46,286 bases of DNA from contig JAJZUL010000027.1 of NCBI GenBank assembly GCA_021848545.1, forward strand, positions 1 through 46,286, given 5' to 3'. This DNA comes from Pseudomonadota bacterium. Its GTDB lineage: Bacteria > Pseudomonadota > Alphaproteobacteria > Rhodospirillales > Magnetospirillaceae. This document shows positions 31,161 through 38,883 of the stretch, one piece after another. Numbering within the stretch: position 1 is the first letter of the stretch; each line of letters starts with the position of its first letter. The notes under the pieces were generated by a model that searched no databases, was not told the DNA's origin, and saw nothing but the letters and a program-made list of their open reading frames with translations. A program made the translations under genes and the position numbers.

Positions 31161-32741
31161 CTAGTTGACGATTTTTCCGTGGCTGACGATCTGGGCGACC
31201 TGATCGCGGCCGTAATCGCGCCGGGCCGCATAGGTCATGGTGGCGTCCAGATAGCGCTTCAGTTCCATAAGCGAGACATGGCCGTTGCCATTGCCCCAGG
31301 GCGGACGGTCGGCGGCGCCGGCCATGCCTTTGAGGAAATATTCGGTGAACAGCCCATAACGGCCGTCGACCCCCCACGAGGCGATCTGGTTGGCGGCGCC
31401 GGCGGCGATCACCGTCAGCTTGGACGGGATATGGACCGATTTCGGCGCCAGATCGATCGGCGAGGCGTTGGCCAGGATCGGGCCGCCCGGCGACATCCCG
31501 GAAAAGCACGCGTCGAGCACCACCGTCACCCGCCGGGCCGGCAGTTGGGCGAGATTGTGGTAAAGCTGGGCCAGGGGGTAGCCGGTCAGATCCAGGCGCG
31601 ACGCGTCGGCGTCCACCGGCACCAGATAGGGGGTGCCGCCGTTCAGGCCCGGCGCGCCGTGGCCGGCGTAAAAAACGAAGACCCGTGATCGTCCGGGATG
31701 GACCCAATCGTACAATTGGCCGTGGGCGTCACGGCGGTCGCCGAACACCTGGCGCATCCGGGCGCCGGTGGCGTCCTTCAAAAGGATGATGTTGGCCGGT
31801 TTGACGCCCAGCGCCTGTTCGGCGTAAAGGCGCATGCTGTCGGCATCGTCATAGGCGGGGGTGACGTCGGGAATGTCCTTGGCCAGCCGGTCGTAATCGG
31901 CGTTGCCGATGATGACGGCGACGTCGTCGGGCCGGGGCGGGCCGGAGGGGTAGGTCAGGCGCAGCGGCGTATCGGGAAAAGCCGGGTTGGTCGCCGGACT
32001 CTGGTCCGTGGCGGCCAGGGGCGCGCTTTCCACCGGCTGGACCGGGGCGGCCGTGGCCGGCGGCGGCTGCGACGACGATGACGAGGATTGCGGGGCCGCC
32101 GGGACGACGGTGAAGGCCGCCGGCTCGGCGGACGAAGCCCCGGCCAGCACCGTCCGCAAGGCGTGATCGGCCTTTTCCGCGACATGAAGCCGTTGGTCAA
32201 GATCGGGAATGCGCATGGCCCGGCGCCAGCGCTCATAGGCGGAATCGATTCCGACGACCAGTGACGCGCGGCGCGCGGCGAAATCGGCATAGGTCAGCCG
32301 GCCCCGCCGCAACAGGGCGATCAGCCGGCCGACGGCGCCCATGCCGCGGGTGAGAAAGGAATTGCCCCAATTGACGGTATCGCGATTGGCGCCGTCGGGC
32401 AGGGGCTGGGTGTCGAGAAACCGGGTCACCCGCGCGACGCAGCGGTGACGCAGCCTGATCCAGACGCCGATGGCGGCGCGCTCGGCCGGCGTGGGGCGGG
32501 TCATGGTGGCGTCGATCCACCCCTGATCGCCGCCGCGATCGAAAAAACGGACCTTGTGGCGGATGGGATCGAGGGCGGCGGTGCGGTAGCTGGCCCGGCA
32601 TGCCGCCTCGATCCGGTGCAACGTCGCCTGATTGGCGGCGGCGACCGCCTCGGCCGTTTCATAGGCCCGCGCCGGCATCGCGCCCGGCGCCGTCGCCAGA
32701 ATCGCCAACGCCGTCACCGTTACCGTCCATCGACGCGCCAT
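31161..32741 (-). CDS. Exported caspase-like (peptidase C14, orthocaspase) protein
   Basis: The 526-residue protein has a signal peptide (MARRWTVTVTALAILATAPGAMPARA), an alpha-helical N-terminal part of about 180 residues, and a Ser/Pro/Ala-rich linker (about 215-265). A C-terminal caspase-like p20 domain follows, with VAVIIGNADYD, catalytic His361 in FVFYAGHGAP and catalytic Cys412 in VVLDACFSGM. Both catalytic residues are present, so it should be an active cysteine peptidase (Arg/Lys-directed in related bacterial orthocaspases). It would act in the periplasm. An ATG three codons upstream is an alternative start. A terminator isolates it from the soxT gene. Confidence 0.85.
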   Translation of the reverse strand: MARRWTVTVTALAILATAPGAMPARAYETAEAVAAANQATLHRIEAACRASYRTAALDPIRHKVRFFDRGGDQGWIDATMTRPTPAERAAIGVWIRLRHRCVARVTRFLDTQPLPDGANRDTVNWGNSFLTRGMGAVGRLIALLRRGRLTYADFAARRASLVVGIDSAYERWRRAMRIPDLDQRLHVAEKADHALRTVLAGASSAEPAAFTVVPAAPQSSSSSSQPPPATAAPVQPVESAPLAATDQSPATNPAFPDTPLRLTYPSGPPRPDDVAVIIGNADYDRLAKDIPDVTPAYDDADSMRLYAEQALGVKPANIILLKDATGARMRQVFGDRRDAHGQLYDWVHPGRSRVFVFYAGHGAPGLNGGTPYLVPVDADASRLDLTGYPLAQLYHNLAQLPARRVTVVLDACFSGMSPGGPILANASPIDLAPKSVHIPSKLTVIAAGAANQIASWGVDGRYGLFTEYFLKGMAGAADRPPWGNGNGHVSLMELKRYLDATMTYAARRDYGRDQVAQIVSHGKIVN

Positions 32742-32809
32742 CGGTACCATGTCCGTTCTGGTCGTGGTTCCGGCAAGTATAGCAGATCGGCGCGGCGGAC
32801 CCCGACCGC

Positions 32810-32848
32810 AAAAAACGAGAGCCCGACCCCCCAGGGGGAGTCGGGCTC
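32810..32848 (-). terminator. Rho-independent terminator after the YeeE/SoxT-like gene
   Basis: On the minus strand GAGCCCGAC (32840-32848) pairs with GTCGGGCTC (32819-32827), with an inner C/G stem, and TCG plus six T residues follow (32810-32815). It begins about 20 bases after the transporter stop codon. Confidence 0.85.
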
Positions 32849-32866
32849 CGCGTCAAGCAGGAACGG

Positions 32867-33970
32867 TCAGGCGCGGGAGAAGACGGCGCGGAACGCCTCG
32901 CCGACGCCGCCGGCTTCCAGAACCTTCAGGCCGATGATGCCGCCGGAGATGATCGAAGCGGTGGCCAGCACCGAGCCGACCGCCAGGGTCGAGACCCCGG
33001 TCAGGCCCTGGCCGATGGTGCAGCCCAGCGCCACGACGCCGCCCACGCCCATCATCGCCCCGCCGACCATGTGACGGACCATGTCGGAGGTGTTGGTGAA
33101 GGATTCGATGTGGAAGCGGCCGGTGAACAGGGAAACCAGAAAGGCGCCCACGATCACGCCGCCCACCGAGGCCACGCCGAAATCGATGGTGGTCCCGGTA
33201 TAGGTCATCAGATATTGCATCGAATCGGCGATGGGCGAGACGAAGGTGAGGCTGGCCAGGGCGGTCGGGTTGAACATGTCGTTGCCGATGACCCCGGTGG
33301 CGTACCAGCCGGCGGGAACCGCAAGGCCGATGAGCAGCGCCGCGATCAGATGCCGCGGCGAGGTGCGGAAGCCCGCATCCTTGAAGGCGAAGATGGCCAG
33401 GGCGCCGGCCTCGATGCCGGTGACGATCCAGCGCATGGTCGGCCGGGCGATGCCGGTGGCCACCGCCAGGATTTCGTCCAGGGCTTCGGTATGGGCGCCG
33501 AAGCTGTTGGTGTTGATGGCGGTGGCGCCGGCCAGCGCCGTGCGCGGAATGGCGAACAGACCGCGCAAAGTCATATAGGCGAACAGGCCCAGCACCAGGG
33601 CGACCACCATCGATTTGAGGTTGCCCGAGCCGGCGCGGGTCAGGGTTTTGAGGCCGCAACCGCTGCCGTGGGTCATGCCGAAGCCGAACAACAGCCCGCC
33701 GATGATGTCGCCGGCCCAGCCGAATTGCGAGGTCGTGTAGATGGAGGTGTCGAGATTGATCATGCCGGCGGCGTCCAGCGCCTGCGAGCCGACCATGGCG
33801 ATGGCGATGGCCAGCATCCACGAGCGGAAGCGGCGCCAGTCGCCCATAAAGACGATGTCGGAAAGGCTGCCCATCGTGCAGAAATCGGTGCCTTGCGCAA
33901 CGCCACCGAACACAAGGCCGATGACGAAGGCGGCGGTGCCGACGACGGTGGTGATCGGAAGGTGATCCAT
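32867..33970 (-). CDS. YeeE/YedE-family sulfur-compound transporter (SoxT/TsuA-like)
   Basis: The 367-residue integral membrane protein has about nine helices and the Cys-containing family motifs: GTDFCTMGSLSD (Cys31), GMTHGSGCGLKTLTRAGSGN and VALGCTIGQGLTGVSTLA. YeeE (TsuA) imports thiosulfate through a relay of such cysteines, and SoxT homologues flank sox clusters. The ATG at 33970 has GGGGAG upstream. A perfect-looking sigma54 promoter lies about 100 bases upstream, back-to-back with that of soxX. Confidence 0.88.
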   Translation of the reverse strand: MDHLPITTVVGTAAFVIGLVFGGVAQGTDFCTMGSLSDIVFMGDWRRFRSWMLAIAIAMVGSQALDAAGMINLDTSIYTTSQFGWAGDIIGGLLFGFGMTHGSGCGLKTLTRAGSGNLKSMVVALVLGLFAYMTLRGLFAIPRTALAGATAINTNSFGAHTEALDEILAVATGIARPTMRWIVTGIEAGALAIFAFKDAGFRTSPRHLIAALLIGLAVPAGWYATGVIGNDMFNPTALASLTFVSPIADSMQYLMTYTGTTIDFGVASVGGVIVGAFLVSLFTGRFHIESFTNTSDMVRHMVGGAMMGVGGVVALGCTIGQGLTGVSTLAVGSVLATASIISGGIIGLKVLEAGGVGEAFRAVFSRA

Positions 33971-34073
33971 AAAGTGTATCTCCCCGGGAACGAACTTTTT
34001 TGACTTTTTGAAGTGGGCCGCGCCGTCGCCGGTCGCATGGCCGCCTCTGTATGGATGACTGGACGTCCGAAAC

Positions 34074-34088
34074 GCAAGTCTCGTGCCA
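34074..34088 (-). promoter_or_regulatory. Sigma54 (-24/-12) promoter of the soxT-like gene
   Basis: On the minus strand the sequence reads TGGCACG-AGAC-TTGC (34088 down to 34074), an exact match to the sigma54 consensus with correct GG-to-GC spacing. Transcription would start near 34062, giving a leader of about 90 bases. Confidence 0.8.
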
Positions 34089-34195
34089 GCGAATCTCTTC
34101 GGCGCCGCCATCCTATGTAGAAAGGAGAAAATCCACACCTGTCTCGTTGCGTCTACCCTCCGTTCTGTATCGTCCGCCATAAATCGTGACCGGAA

Positions 34196-34212
34196 TGGGT
34201 CAGGTTGACCCA
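34196..34212. promoter_or_regulatory. Candidate upstream activator site 1
   Basis: TGGGTCA-GGT-TGACCCA is a perfect 7-bp inverted repeat with a 3-base spacer. It lies between the two divergent sigma54 promoters, about 110 bp from the soxX -24 element and about 110 bp from the soxT -24 element. This is a normal distance for NtrC-type enhancers. Confidence 0.65.
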
Positions 34213-34227
34213 CAAGCTTCGGGCGAT

Positions 34228-34244
34228 TTGGTCAAATCGACCGA
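34228..34244. promoter_or_regulatory. Candidate upstream activator site 2
   Basis: TTGGTC-AAATC-GACCGA has the same GGTC-N5-GACC layout as site 1. The two centres are 32 bp apart, near three helical turns, which suits cooperative binding on one face of the DNA. An overlapping palindrome CGATTTG-GT-CAAATCG is also present. Confidence 0.6.
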
Positions 34245-34319
34245 TATTTACCATTCGGCGCGGGATGTTCCGCGGCCGGATCGGGCTTTCCGTGGGATTT
34301 GTGTCGGAAGCGATAAATG

Positions 34320-34335
34320 TGGCATACTCGTTGCG
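34320..34335 (+). promoter_or_regulatory. Sigma54 (-24/-12) promoter of the sox operon
   Basis: TGGCAT-ACTCG-TTGCG (34320-34335) has GG at 34321-34322 and GC at 34333-34334, with the exact 10-base gap required by sigma54. Transcription would begin near 34346, leaving a leader of about 210 bases before soxX. Confidence 0.75.
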
Positions 34336-34442
34336 AGAATGATCCGGCGGTAGATCGGGTTGGGGGGCACCTCCAACGCTAACGACCGGATCACCGCACC
34401 CCGCCCGAGATAACGATGGCGGGGGGAACAATGGGGGGAGTC

Positions 34443-34529
34443 ATGCACGGCAGCCATTATTATCGAGACGATCATTGCCGAGACGATCGAGCCGGCCGCG
34501 ACCGAACCGCGGCGGGCGTCTTCCGGTAA
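34443..34529 (+). CDS. Possible 28-residue leader peptide upstream of soxX
   Basis: Within the predicted soxX leader an ATG preceded by GGGGGGAGTC opens 28 codons rich in Asp, Arg, His and Tyr, starting MHGSHYYRDDHCRDD, and ends with TAA 27 bases before the soxX start. CGAGACGATC occurs twice in it. No homologue is recognised and translation is unproven. Confidence 0.3.
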   Translation: MHGSHYYRDDHCRDDRAGRDRTAAGVFR

Positions 34530-34556
34530 CCATGGCCCTTTGGAGTTGCATTGCAC

Positions 34557-34937
34557 ATGACGAAACATCGTTTTGCCTTTGCTCTTCTCGCCGCCGCGGC
34601 GCTGTCGCTGTCGCTGTCGGCCTATGCCGCGAACGTCAAGACCGGAACGGCTTCGACATATTCCGCGGACGTCAAGGCCGGGCGGGCGCTCGCGTTCAAT
34701 AAGAAGAAGGGCAACTGTATCGCCTGCCACGTGATCAAGGGGGCCGTCATGCCGGGCCACGTCGCCCGCCCGCTGGTGGGAATCAAGAAGGCTTTCCCCA
34801 ATCGCTCGACTCTGGAGAGGATTCTGTACGACGAATCGCTGCGTGATCCCATGGCGCCAATGCCTCGCTTGGGCAAGAATCATGTGCTGACGCATTCCGA
34901 GATCGAGAAGATCATCGATTTCCTCTACACGCTGTAA
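34557..34937 (+). CDS. soxX: Sulfur oxidation c-type cytochrome SoxX
   Basis: The 126-residue monoheme cytochrome is a subunit of SoxXA, which links thiosulfate oxidatively to SoxY. It has a signal peptide (to about residue 25), a heme motif C54-I-A-C-H58 in GNCIACHVIKG, and a likely axial Met in MAPMPRLG. The C-terminal helix ends in IIDFLYTL. ATG at 34557 is used; TTG two codons upstream sits closer to GGAG and is possible. It is the first gene of the sox operon. Confidence 0.92.
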   Translation: MTKHRFAFALLAAAALSLSLSAYAANVKTGTASTYSADVKAGRALAFNKKKGNCIACHVIKGAVMPGHVARPLVGIKKAFPNRSTLERILYDESLRDPMAPMPRLGKNHVLTHSEIEKIIDFLYTL

Positions 34938-34955
34938 TCAATCGGGATTGTCGCA

Positions 34956-35924
34956 ATGCAAATGCAGAATTCCACGTTGATGGAGACAAGCCGTCGGGCC
35001 TCGGCGCGGCTTCTGGCCGTACCTGGGGTGCGTGATCCGGCCGGGGGGCCGGTCGTTGCCGCCAAGGCGGGAAGACAACACCGGGTCGCGATGGCGCTGG
35101 GCGCCGTTTGCCTCCTGCTGCTGGCCACGGCACCGGCGAAGGCCGCCCATACCATCAACCCAGAAGCCGATCGCAAGGCGTTTCAGGCGTATTTCTTCGC
35201 CAAATTCCCGAAGGTGGCGAAGAGCGATTACGGAAACGGCCCTTATGCCATCAATGCGGAGATGCGCGCGCAGTGGAAGCAAGTCATGGAATTTCCCCCC
35301 TACGTCTTCGCCCTCGATGATGGCAAGGCCAGGTGGGCAAAACCGTTCCCTGACGGCAAGCATTACGCCGATTGTTTCGAGAACAAGGGTGTGGGCATCC
35401 GCCAGACCTATCCGCGCTTCGACGTCAAGACGGGCAAGGTCGTGACGCTGGAGGACGCGATCAACGCCTGCCGGGTGGAGCATGGCGACAAGCCGCTCAA
35501 ACTGGGCGGCCAAAAGATGGCGTCGCTGACCGCCGTCATGGCCCACTCGTCGCGGGGCAAGCCGTTCGACATCGTCATTCCCAACGATCCGCGCGCGCTG
35601 GCCGCCTACGAGCACGGCAAGGAGGTCTTTTATTCGCGTAAGGGACAACTCGGCATCTCGTGCGCGTCCTGCCATGTTTTGGCGGCCGGCGAGCGGTTGC
35701 GCGGCGATTATCTTGCCCCGGCTCTCGGTATTCTGGCGGCGATGCCGATCTACCGCGCCCACTGGGGCAACATGGGGACCATCACCCGGCGCTTCACCAG
35801 CTGTTCCAAAAAGACCCGCGCCGAGCCGATGAAGCCCGACGGCGCCGGGTATCGGGATCTCGATTACTTCCTGTCCTATATGAGCAACGGTATTCCCATC
35901 ACTGGTCCGGGGGCCCGTCCATGA
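34956..35924 (+). CDS. soxA: Sulfur oxidation c-type cytochrome SoxA (single-heme type)
   Basis: The catalytic SoxXA subunit carries one heme (C236-A-S-C-H240) in its C-terminal domain. In the N-terminal domain the second heme is absent; Cys140 and Cys172 remain, as in single-heme SoxA with a disulfide. The active-site cysteine persulfide position is Cys283 in RRFTSCSKKTRAEP. The first ATG gives 322 residues with about 45 residues before the signal peptide. An ATG at 35091, directly before MALGAVCLLLLATAPAKAA, would give a normal signal peptide and may be the true start. Confidence 0.92.
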   Translation: MQMQNSTLMETSRRASARLLAVPGVRDPAGGPVVAAKAGRQHRVAMALGAVCLLLLATAPAKAAHTINPEADRKAFQAYFFAKFPKVAKSDYGNGPYAINAEMRAQWKQVMEFPPYVFALDDGKARWAKPFPDGKHYADCFENKGVGIRQTYPRFDVKTGKVVTLEDAINACRVEHGDKPLKLGGQKMASLTAVMAHSSRGKPFDIVIPNDPRALAAYEHGKEVFYSRKGQLGISCASCHVLAAGERLRGDYLAPALGILAAMPIYRAHWGNMGTITRRFTSCSKKTRAEPMKPDGAGYRDLDYFLSYMSNGIPITGPGARP

Positions 35925-36265
35925 AACGTACAATTCTTGTCGCCGCGGGACTCGCGATGCTGAGCCTGCCTGTACAGGCGGCCACGCCGACGACCAACCC
36001 GGCAGCGGCGGCCACGCCGTCCATCACCCAGGCGGACGCCGAAGCGGCGCTTGCCGCCGCGCAGAAGGTCGAGGCCACGGCGGTCGCCGACGAGGACGCC
36101 TGGACACCGACGGTCGCCGATTTGAAAAAGGCCAAAAAAGCGATCGACGCCAAGGATTGGAGCGCGGCGAAGGCCGCCGCCGACAAGGCGTTGGTGTTGG
36201 CCAAGCTGTCGGTCGAACAGGCCGAGGAACAAAAATCGGTTTGGCGTCTATCGGTGTTTCATTGA
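35921..36265 (+). CDS. soxK: SoxXA-binding protein SoxK
   Basis: The 114-residue protein has a signal peptide (MKRTILVAAGLAMLSLPVQA) and a mature helical part rich in Ala and Lys. It shows the SoxK pattern: AEAALAAAQKVEA, a single Trp in EDAWTPT, VADLKKAKKAIDAKDWSAAKAAADKAL, and a final AKLSVEQAEEQK. SoxK stabilises and activates SoxXA. Its ATG overlaps the soxA stop (ATGA), supporting a stoichiometric SoxXAK complex. Confidence 0.75.
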   Translation: MKRTILVAAGLAMLSLPVQAATPTTNPAAAATPSITQADAEAALAAAQKVEATAVADEDAWTPTVADLKKAKKAIDAKDWSAAKAAADKALVLAKLSVEQAEEQKSVWRLSVFH

Positions 36266-36482
36266 AAGACGCCGGGACCGGGACGCGCGTCGGGGGGAAC
36301 GTCGGCGTGAAGTCCCGGCCCGGAACCCTTGCTAATTCGTCGCCGTGACGGGTCGGTTGGTTTGTTCGGGGTGATCTGGCCGCTTTGAATCCTTGAGTTG
36401 TTTCATTGCCGACTTGATTGGCCGCGTTCTCGAAAACCGTTCTCTTCGCTGGCAGAGGTGCGTGATGGCTGGAGTGTCTGTC

Positions 36483-37829
36483 ATGAATTTTCTGAAGTAC
36501 GGGGTTGCCGCGGCGGCGATGGGCGTGGCGATTGTTGGCGGCGGCTTTGTCGCCCCGATGATGCTGGCGCCGCGCTCGCATGCCGCTGATGTGAACATTA
36601 CCAATCCCCAGATGATCGCCCATGGGCGGTATGTGGCGGATCTGGCGGATTGCGCCGCCTGTCACACCGCCCCCGGGGGCAAGCCGTTCGCCGGCGGGCT
36701 GGCGATGGCGACACCGATCGGTACGATCTATTCGCCCAACATCACCCCGGACAAGACCACCGGTATCGGCAGCTACGACTATGCCGATTTCGAGCGGGCG
36801 GTGCGCCAAGGCATCGGCAAGGACGGTTCGCCCCTCTATCCGGCGATGCCTTACGTCTCCTATTCCAAGCTTACCGATCAGGACGTGCGGGCGCTTTACG
36901 CCTATTTCATGTCGGCGGTTAAGCCGGTGTCGCAACCCAATCATGCTTCGACCATCGCCTGGCCGATGAGCATGCGTTGGCCGCTGCGGTTTTGGAATAT
37001 GCTGTTCGGTGGATCCGGCCCCTTCGTTCCGCCGAAGGGGGCGACGCCCGAAGTGGCCCGCGGGGCCTATCTGGTCGAGGCCGCCGGCCATTGTGGCGCC
37101 TGCCACACGCCGCACGGTTCCTTTTTCCAGGAAAAGGCGCTCTCCAACGGGCCGAACGGGGTTTACCTCTCCGGATCGAAATTCGCGGGCGCCTATGCTC
37201 CGGATCTTCGGAATGAGGACACGGGACTGGCGGGGTGGTCGCAGGCCGAGATCGTCGATTTCCTCAAGACCGGCCGTACCACCCGCACGGCGGCCTTCGA
37301 CGGCATGGGCGAAGTGGTCGAGCACAGCACGCAACATCTGACGGCGGCCGACGCGTCGGCCATCGCCGCCTATCTGGCGACCCTGTCGCCGCGGCCCGGC
37401 CATACGGCATCGGTCGCCAAGCTCACCGACGCCACCACCGCCAAGCTTTTGGATAATGCCGATCGTAGCCCCGGCGCGCTTGGCTATGTTGCGACGTGCG
37501 CCGCCTGCCATCGTTTGAACGGGCAGGGTACGCCACGGATTTTCCCGGCTCTGGCCGGCAACTCGGTGGTGACGGCGGCCGATCCGAGCGCGCTGATCCG
37601 ATTGACGCTGACCGGCGGTGCGATGCCCTATGTCCGGTCGGAAAAGATGGATCCGTCCATGCCTGAATTCGAGTCGAGGCTCGATAACGGCCAGCTGGCC
37701 GACATCCTGACCTTCGTCCGCAAGAGCTGGGGCAACACGGGCGCGCCGGTCACGGCCGAGAATGTGGCCGCCATCCGCAGCAAGCTCGCCCACGAGCCGG
37801 ACAATTATGTTCCAGGAGGTGTGGACTGA
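36483..37829 (+). CDS. Triheme c-type cytochrome within the sox operon
   Basis: The 448-residue exported cytochrome has a signal peptide or anchor (residues 1-35) and three heme motifs, C57-A-A-C-H, C204-G-A-C-H and C339-A-A-C-H. Each lies in its own cytochrome domain, as in the membrane-bound cytochrome subunit of alcohol or gluconate dehydrogenases. No dehydrogenase subunits are encoded nearby. Placed between soxK and soxY, it is a candidate electron acceptor for Sox or a link to the quinone pool. The ATG at 36483 (GGAG eight bases upstream) is used; ATG 36465 is possible. The 217 bases before it hold no other gene. Confidence 0.85.
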   Translation: MNFLKYGVAAAAMGVAIVGGGFVAPMMLAPRSHAADVNITNPQMIAHGRYVADLADCAACHTAPGGKPFAGGLAMATPIGTIYSPNITPDKTTGIGSYDYADFERAVRQGIGKDGSPLYPAMPYVSYSKLTDQDVRALYAYFMSAVKPVSQPNHASTIAWPMSMRWPLRFWNMLFGGSGPFVPPKGATPEVARGAYLVEAAGHCGACHTPHGSFFQEKALSNGPNGVYLSGSKFAGAYAPDLRNEDTGLAGWSQAEIVDFLKTGRTTRTAAFDGMGEVVEHSTQHLTAADASAIAAYLATLSPRPGHTASVAKLTDATTAKLLDNADRSPGALGYVATCAACHRLNGQGTPRIFPALAGNSVVTAADPSALIRLTLTGGAMPYVRSEKMDPSMPEFESRLDNGQLADILTFVRKSWGNTGAPVTAENVAAIRSKLAHEPDNYVPGGVD

Positions 37830-37901
37830 CGATCCGTCGGTAGAGTTCGCGGGGTGCCTTTGACCTAACCGTTACAGATATGAGCAGTGGAGGTATGTGA
37901 A

Positions 37902-38369
37902 ATGAGTGAGTTGACCGTAAGCCGGCGCGGCGTCCTCGCTGGTGCGGGTGTTGGCATCGTCGCGGCCGCCGGCCTCGGCCTTATGCCGCGCAACGCCATG
38001 GCGACGCCGGCCCAGGCGGAAGCGATGATCAAGAAGGTCGCCGGTGGCGCCGCCATCAAGACCGGCAAGATCACCTTGAAGATGCCGGAAATCGCGGAAA
38101 ACGGCGCCAGCGTTCCCTTCACCGTGAAGGTGGACAGCCCGATGACCGAGAAGGATTACGTCAAGAAGATCTACGTCATCGCCGAAGACAATCCCTTTCC
38201 GGAAGTGTGCGATTACGAACTGACGCCGGCCATGGGCAAGGCCGAAATCTCCATGCGCATGCGTCTGGCCAAGACCCAGAAGGTCCACGCCATCGCCATC
38301 ATGAGCGACGGTTCGGTCTATCAGGCCACCGACGAGGTCAAGGTCACCATCGGCGGCTGCGGCGGCTGA
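37902..38369 (+). CDS. soxY: Thiosulfate carrier protein SoxY
   Basis: The 155-residue carrier binds sulfur intermediates on the Cys of its C-terminal GGCGG motif (Cys153), which is present and terminal. A Tat signal peptide (TVSRRGVLAGAGVG) exports it folded with SoxZ. GGAGG lies at good distance before ATG 37902. The central domain (ITLKMPEIAENGASVPFTVKVDSPM) is typical. Confidence 0.96.
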   Translation: MSELTVSRRGVLAGAGVGIVAAAGLGLMPRNAMATPAQAEAMIKKVAGGAAIKTGKITLKMPEIAENGASVPFTVKVDSPMTEKDYVKKIYVIAEDNPFPEVCDYELTPAMGKAEISMRMRLAKTQKVHAIAIMSDGSVYQATDEVKVTIGGCGG

Positions 38370-38392
38370 GATCCGGGAACGGGAGAAAAAAC

Positions 38393-38722
38393 ATGAGCAA
38401 AGGTAGCATCAAGTTCCGGATTCCCTCGACCGCCACCAAGGGCGAGATCATCGAGATCCGCACCATCATCGAGCATCCGATGATCACCGGTCTGCAGAAG
38501 AACAAGAAGACCGGCAAGAAAATTCCGCGCGACATCATCAACAAATTCGTCTGCACCTTTAACGGCAAGACGGTGATGACGTCGCATTGGGAGACCGCCG
38601 TTTCGGCCAATCCGTACCTCGCCTTCCCCCTGCGGGCCACCGAATCGGGAAAGATCGAGATGAAGTGGTTCGACGACGACGGAAAGGTCTACAGCGCTTC
38701 GGCGAACATCACGGTGTCCTGA
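38393..38722 (+). CDS. soxZ: Sulfur oxidation protein SoxZ
   Basis: The 109-residue partner of SoxY has an immunoglobulin-like fold: IKFRIPSTATKGEIIEIRTIIEHPMITG, then NKFVCTFNGKTVM, and a C-terminal EMKWFDDDGKVYSASANITVS. It has no signal peptide and is co-exported with SoxY. GGGAG precedes the ATG; it is 23 bases from soxY. Confidence 0.96.
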   Translation: MSKGSIKFRIPSTATKGEIIEIRTIIEHPMITGLQKNKKTGKKIPRDIINKFVCTFNGKTVMTSHWETAVSANPYLAFPLRATESGKIEMKWFDDDGKVYSASANITVS

Positions 38723-38755
38723 TCCGGCACCAGCCGTAAGCGGCCTTGTGACGTG

Positions 38756-38788
38756 CCCCGCGGGCGGGCCAACGGCTCTCCCGCGGGG
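38756..38788. other. Hairpin in the soxZ-soxB spacer
   Basis: CCCCGCGGG (38756-38764) and CCCGCGGGG (38780-38788) are perfect complements around a 15-base loop, 33 bases after the soxZ stop. No T tract follows. It may stabilise the upstream soxYZ message, whose products are needed in quantity. Confidence 0.45.
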
Positions 38789-38838
38789 GGTATTCGACCC
38801 GATCGAGGCGGTCGCGGGTGATCGGTGAAAAATCGGAC

Positions 38839-38866
38839 GGGGGGACGGCTTCGCCGCCCCCCTCTA
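38839..38866 (+). terminator. Partial terminator/attenuator before soxB
   Basis: GGGGGG-a-CGG-cttcg-CCG-CCCCCC (38839-38862) forms a 9-bp stem with one bulged A, followed by TCTATTT. It ends about 20 bases before the soxB start and could reduce transcription into soxB relative to soxYZ. Confidence 0.5.
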
Positions 38867-38883
38867 TTTCCGGAGTACGAGGT

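Noticed and set aside
36483-37829. SoxD or SoxC substitute
   Set aside because: The protein has three c-type heme domains of the alcohol-dehydrogenase cytochrome type and no molybdopterin partner gene is present, so it is not SoxD.
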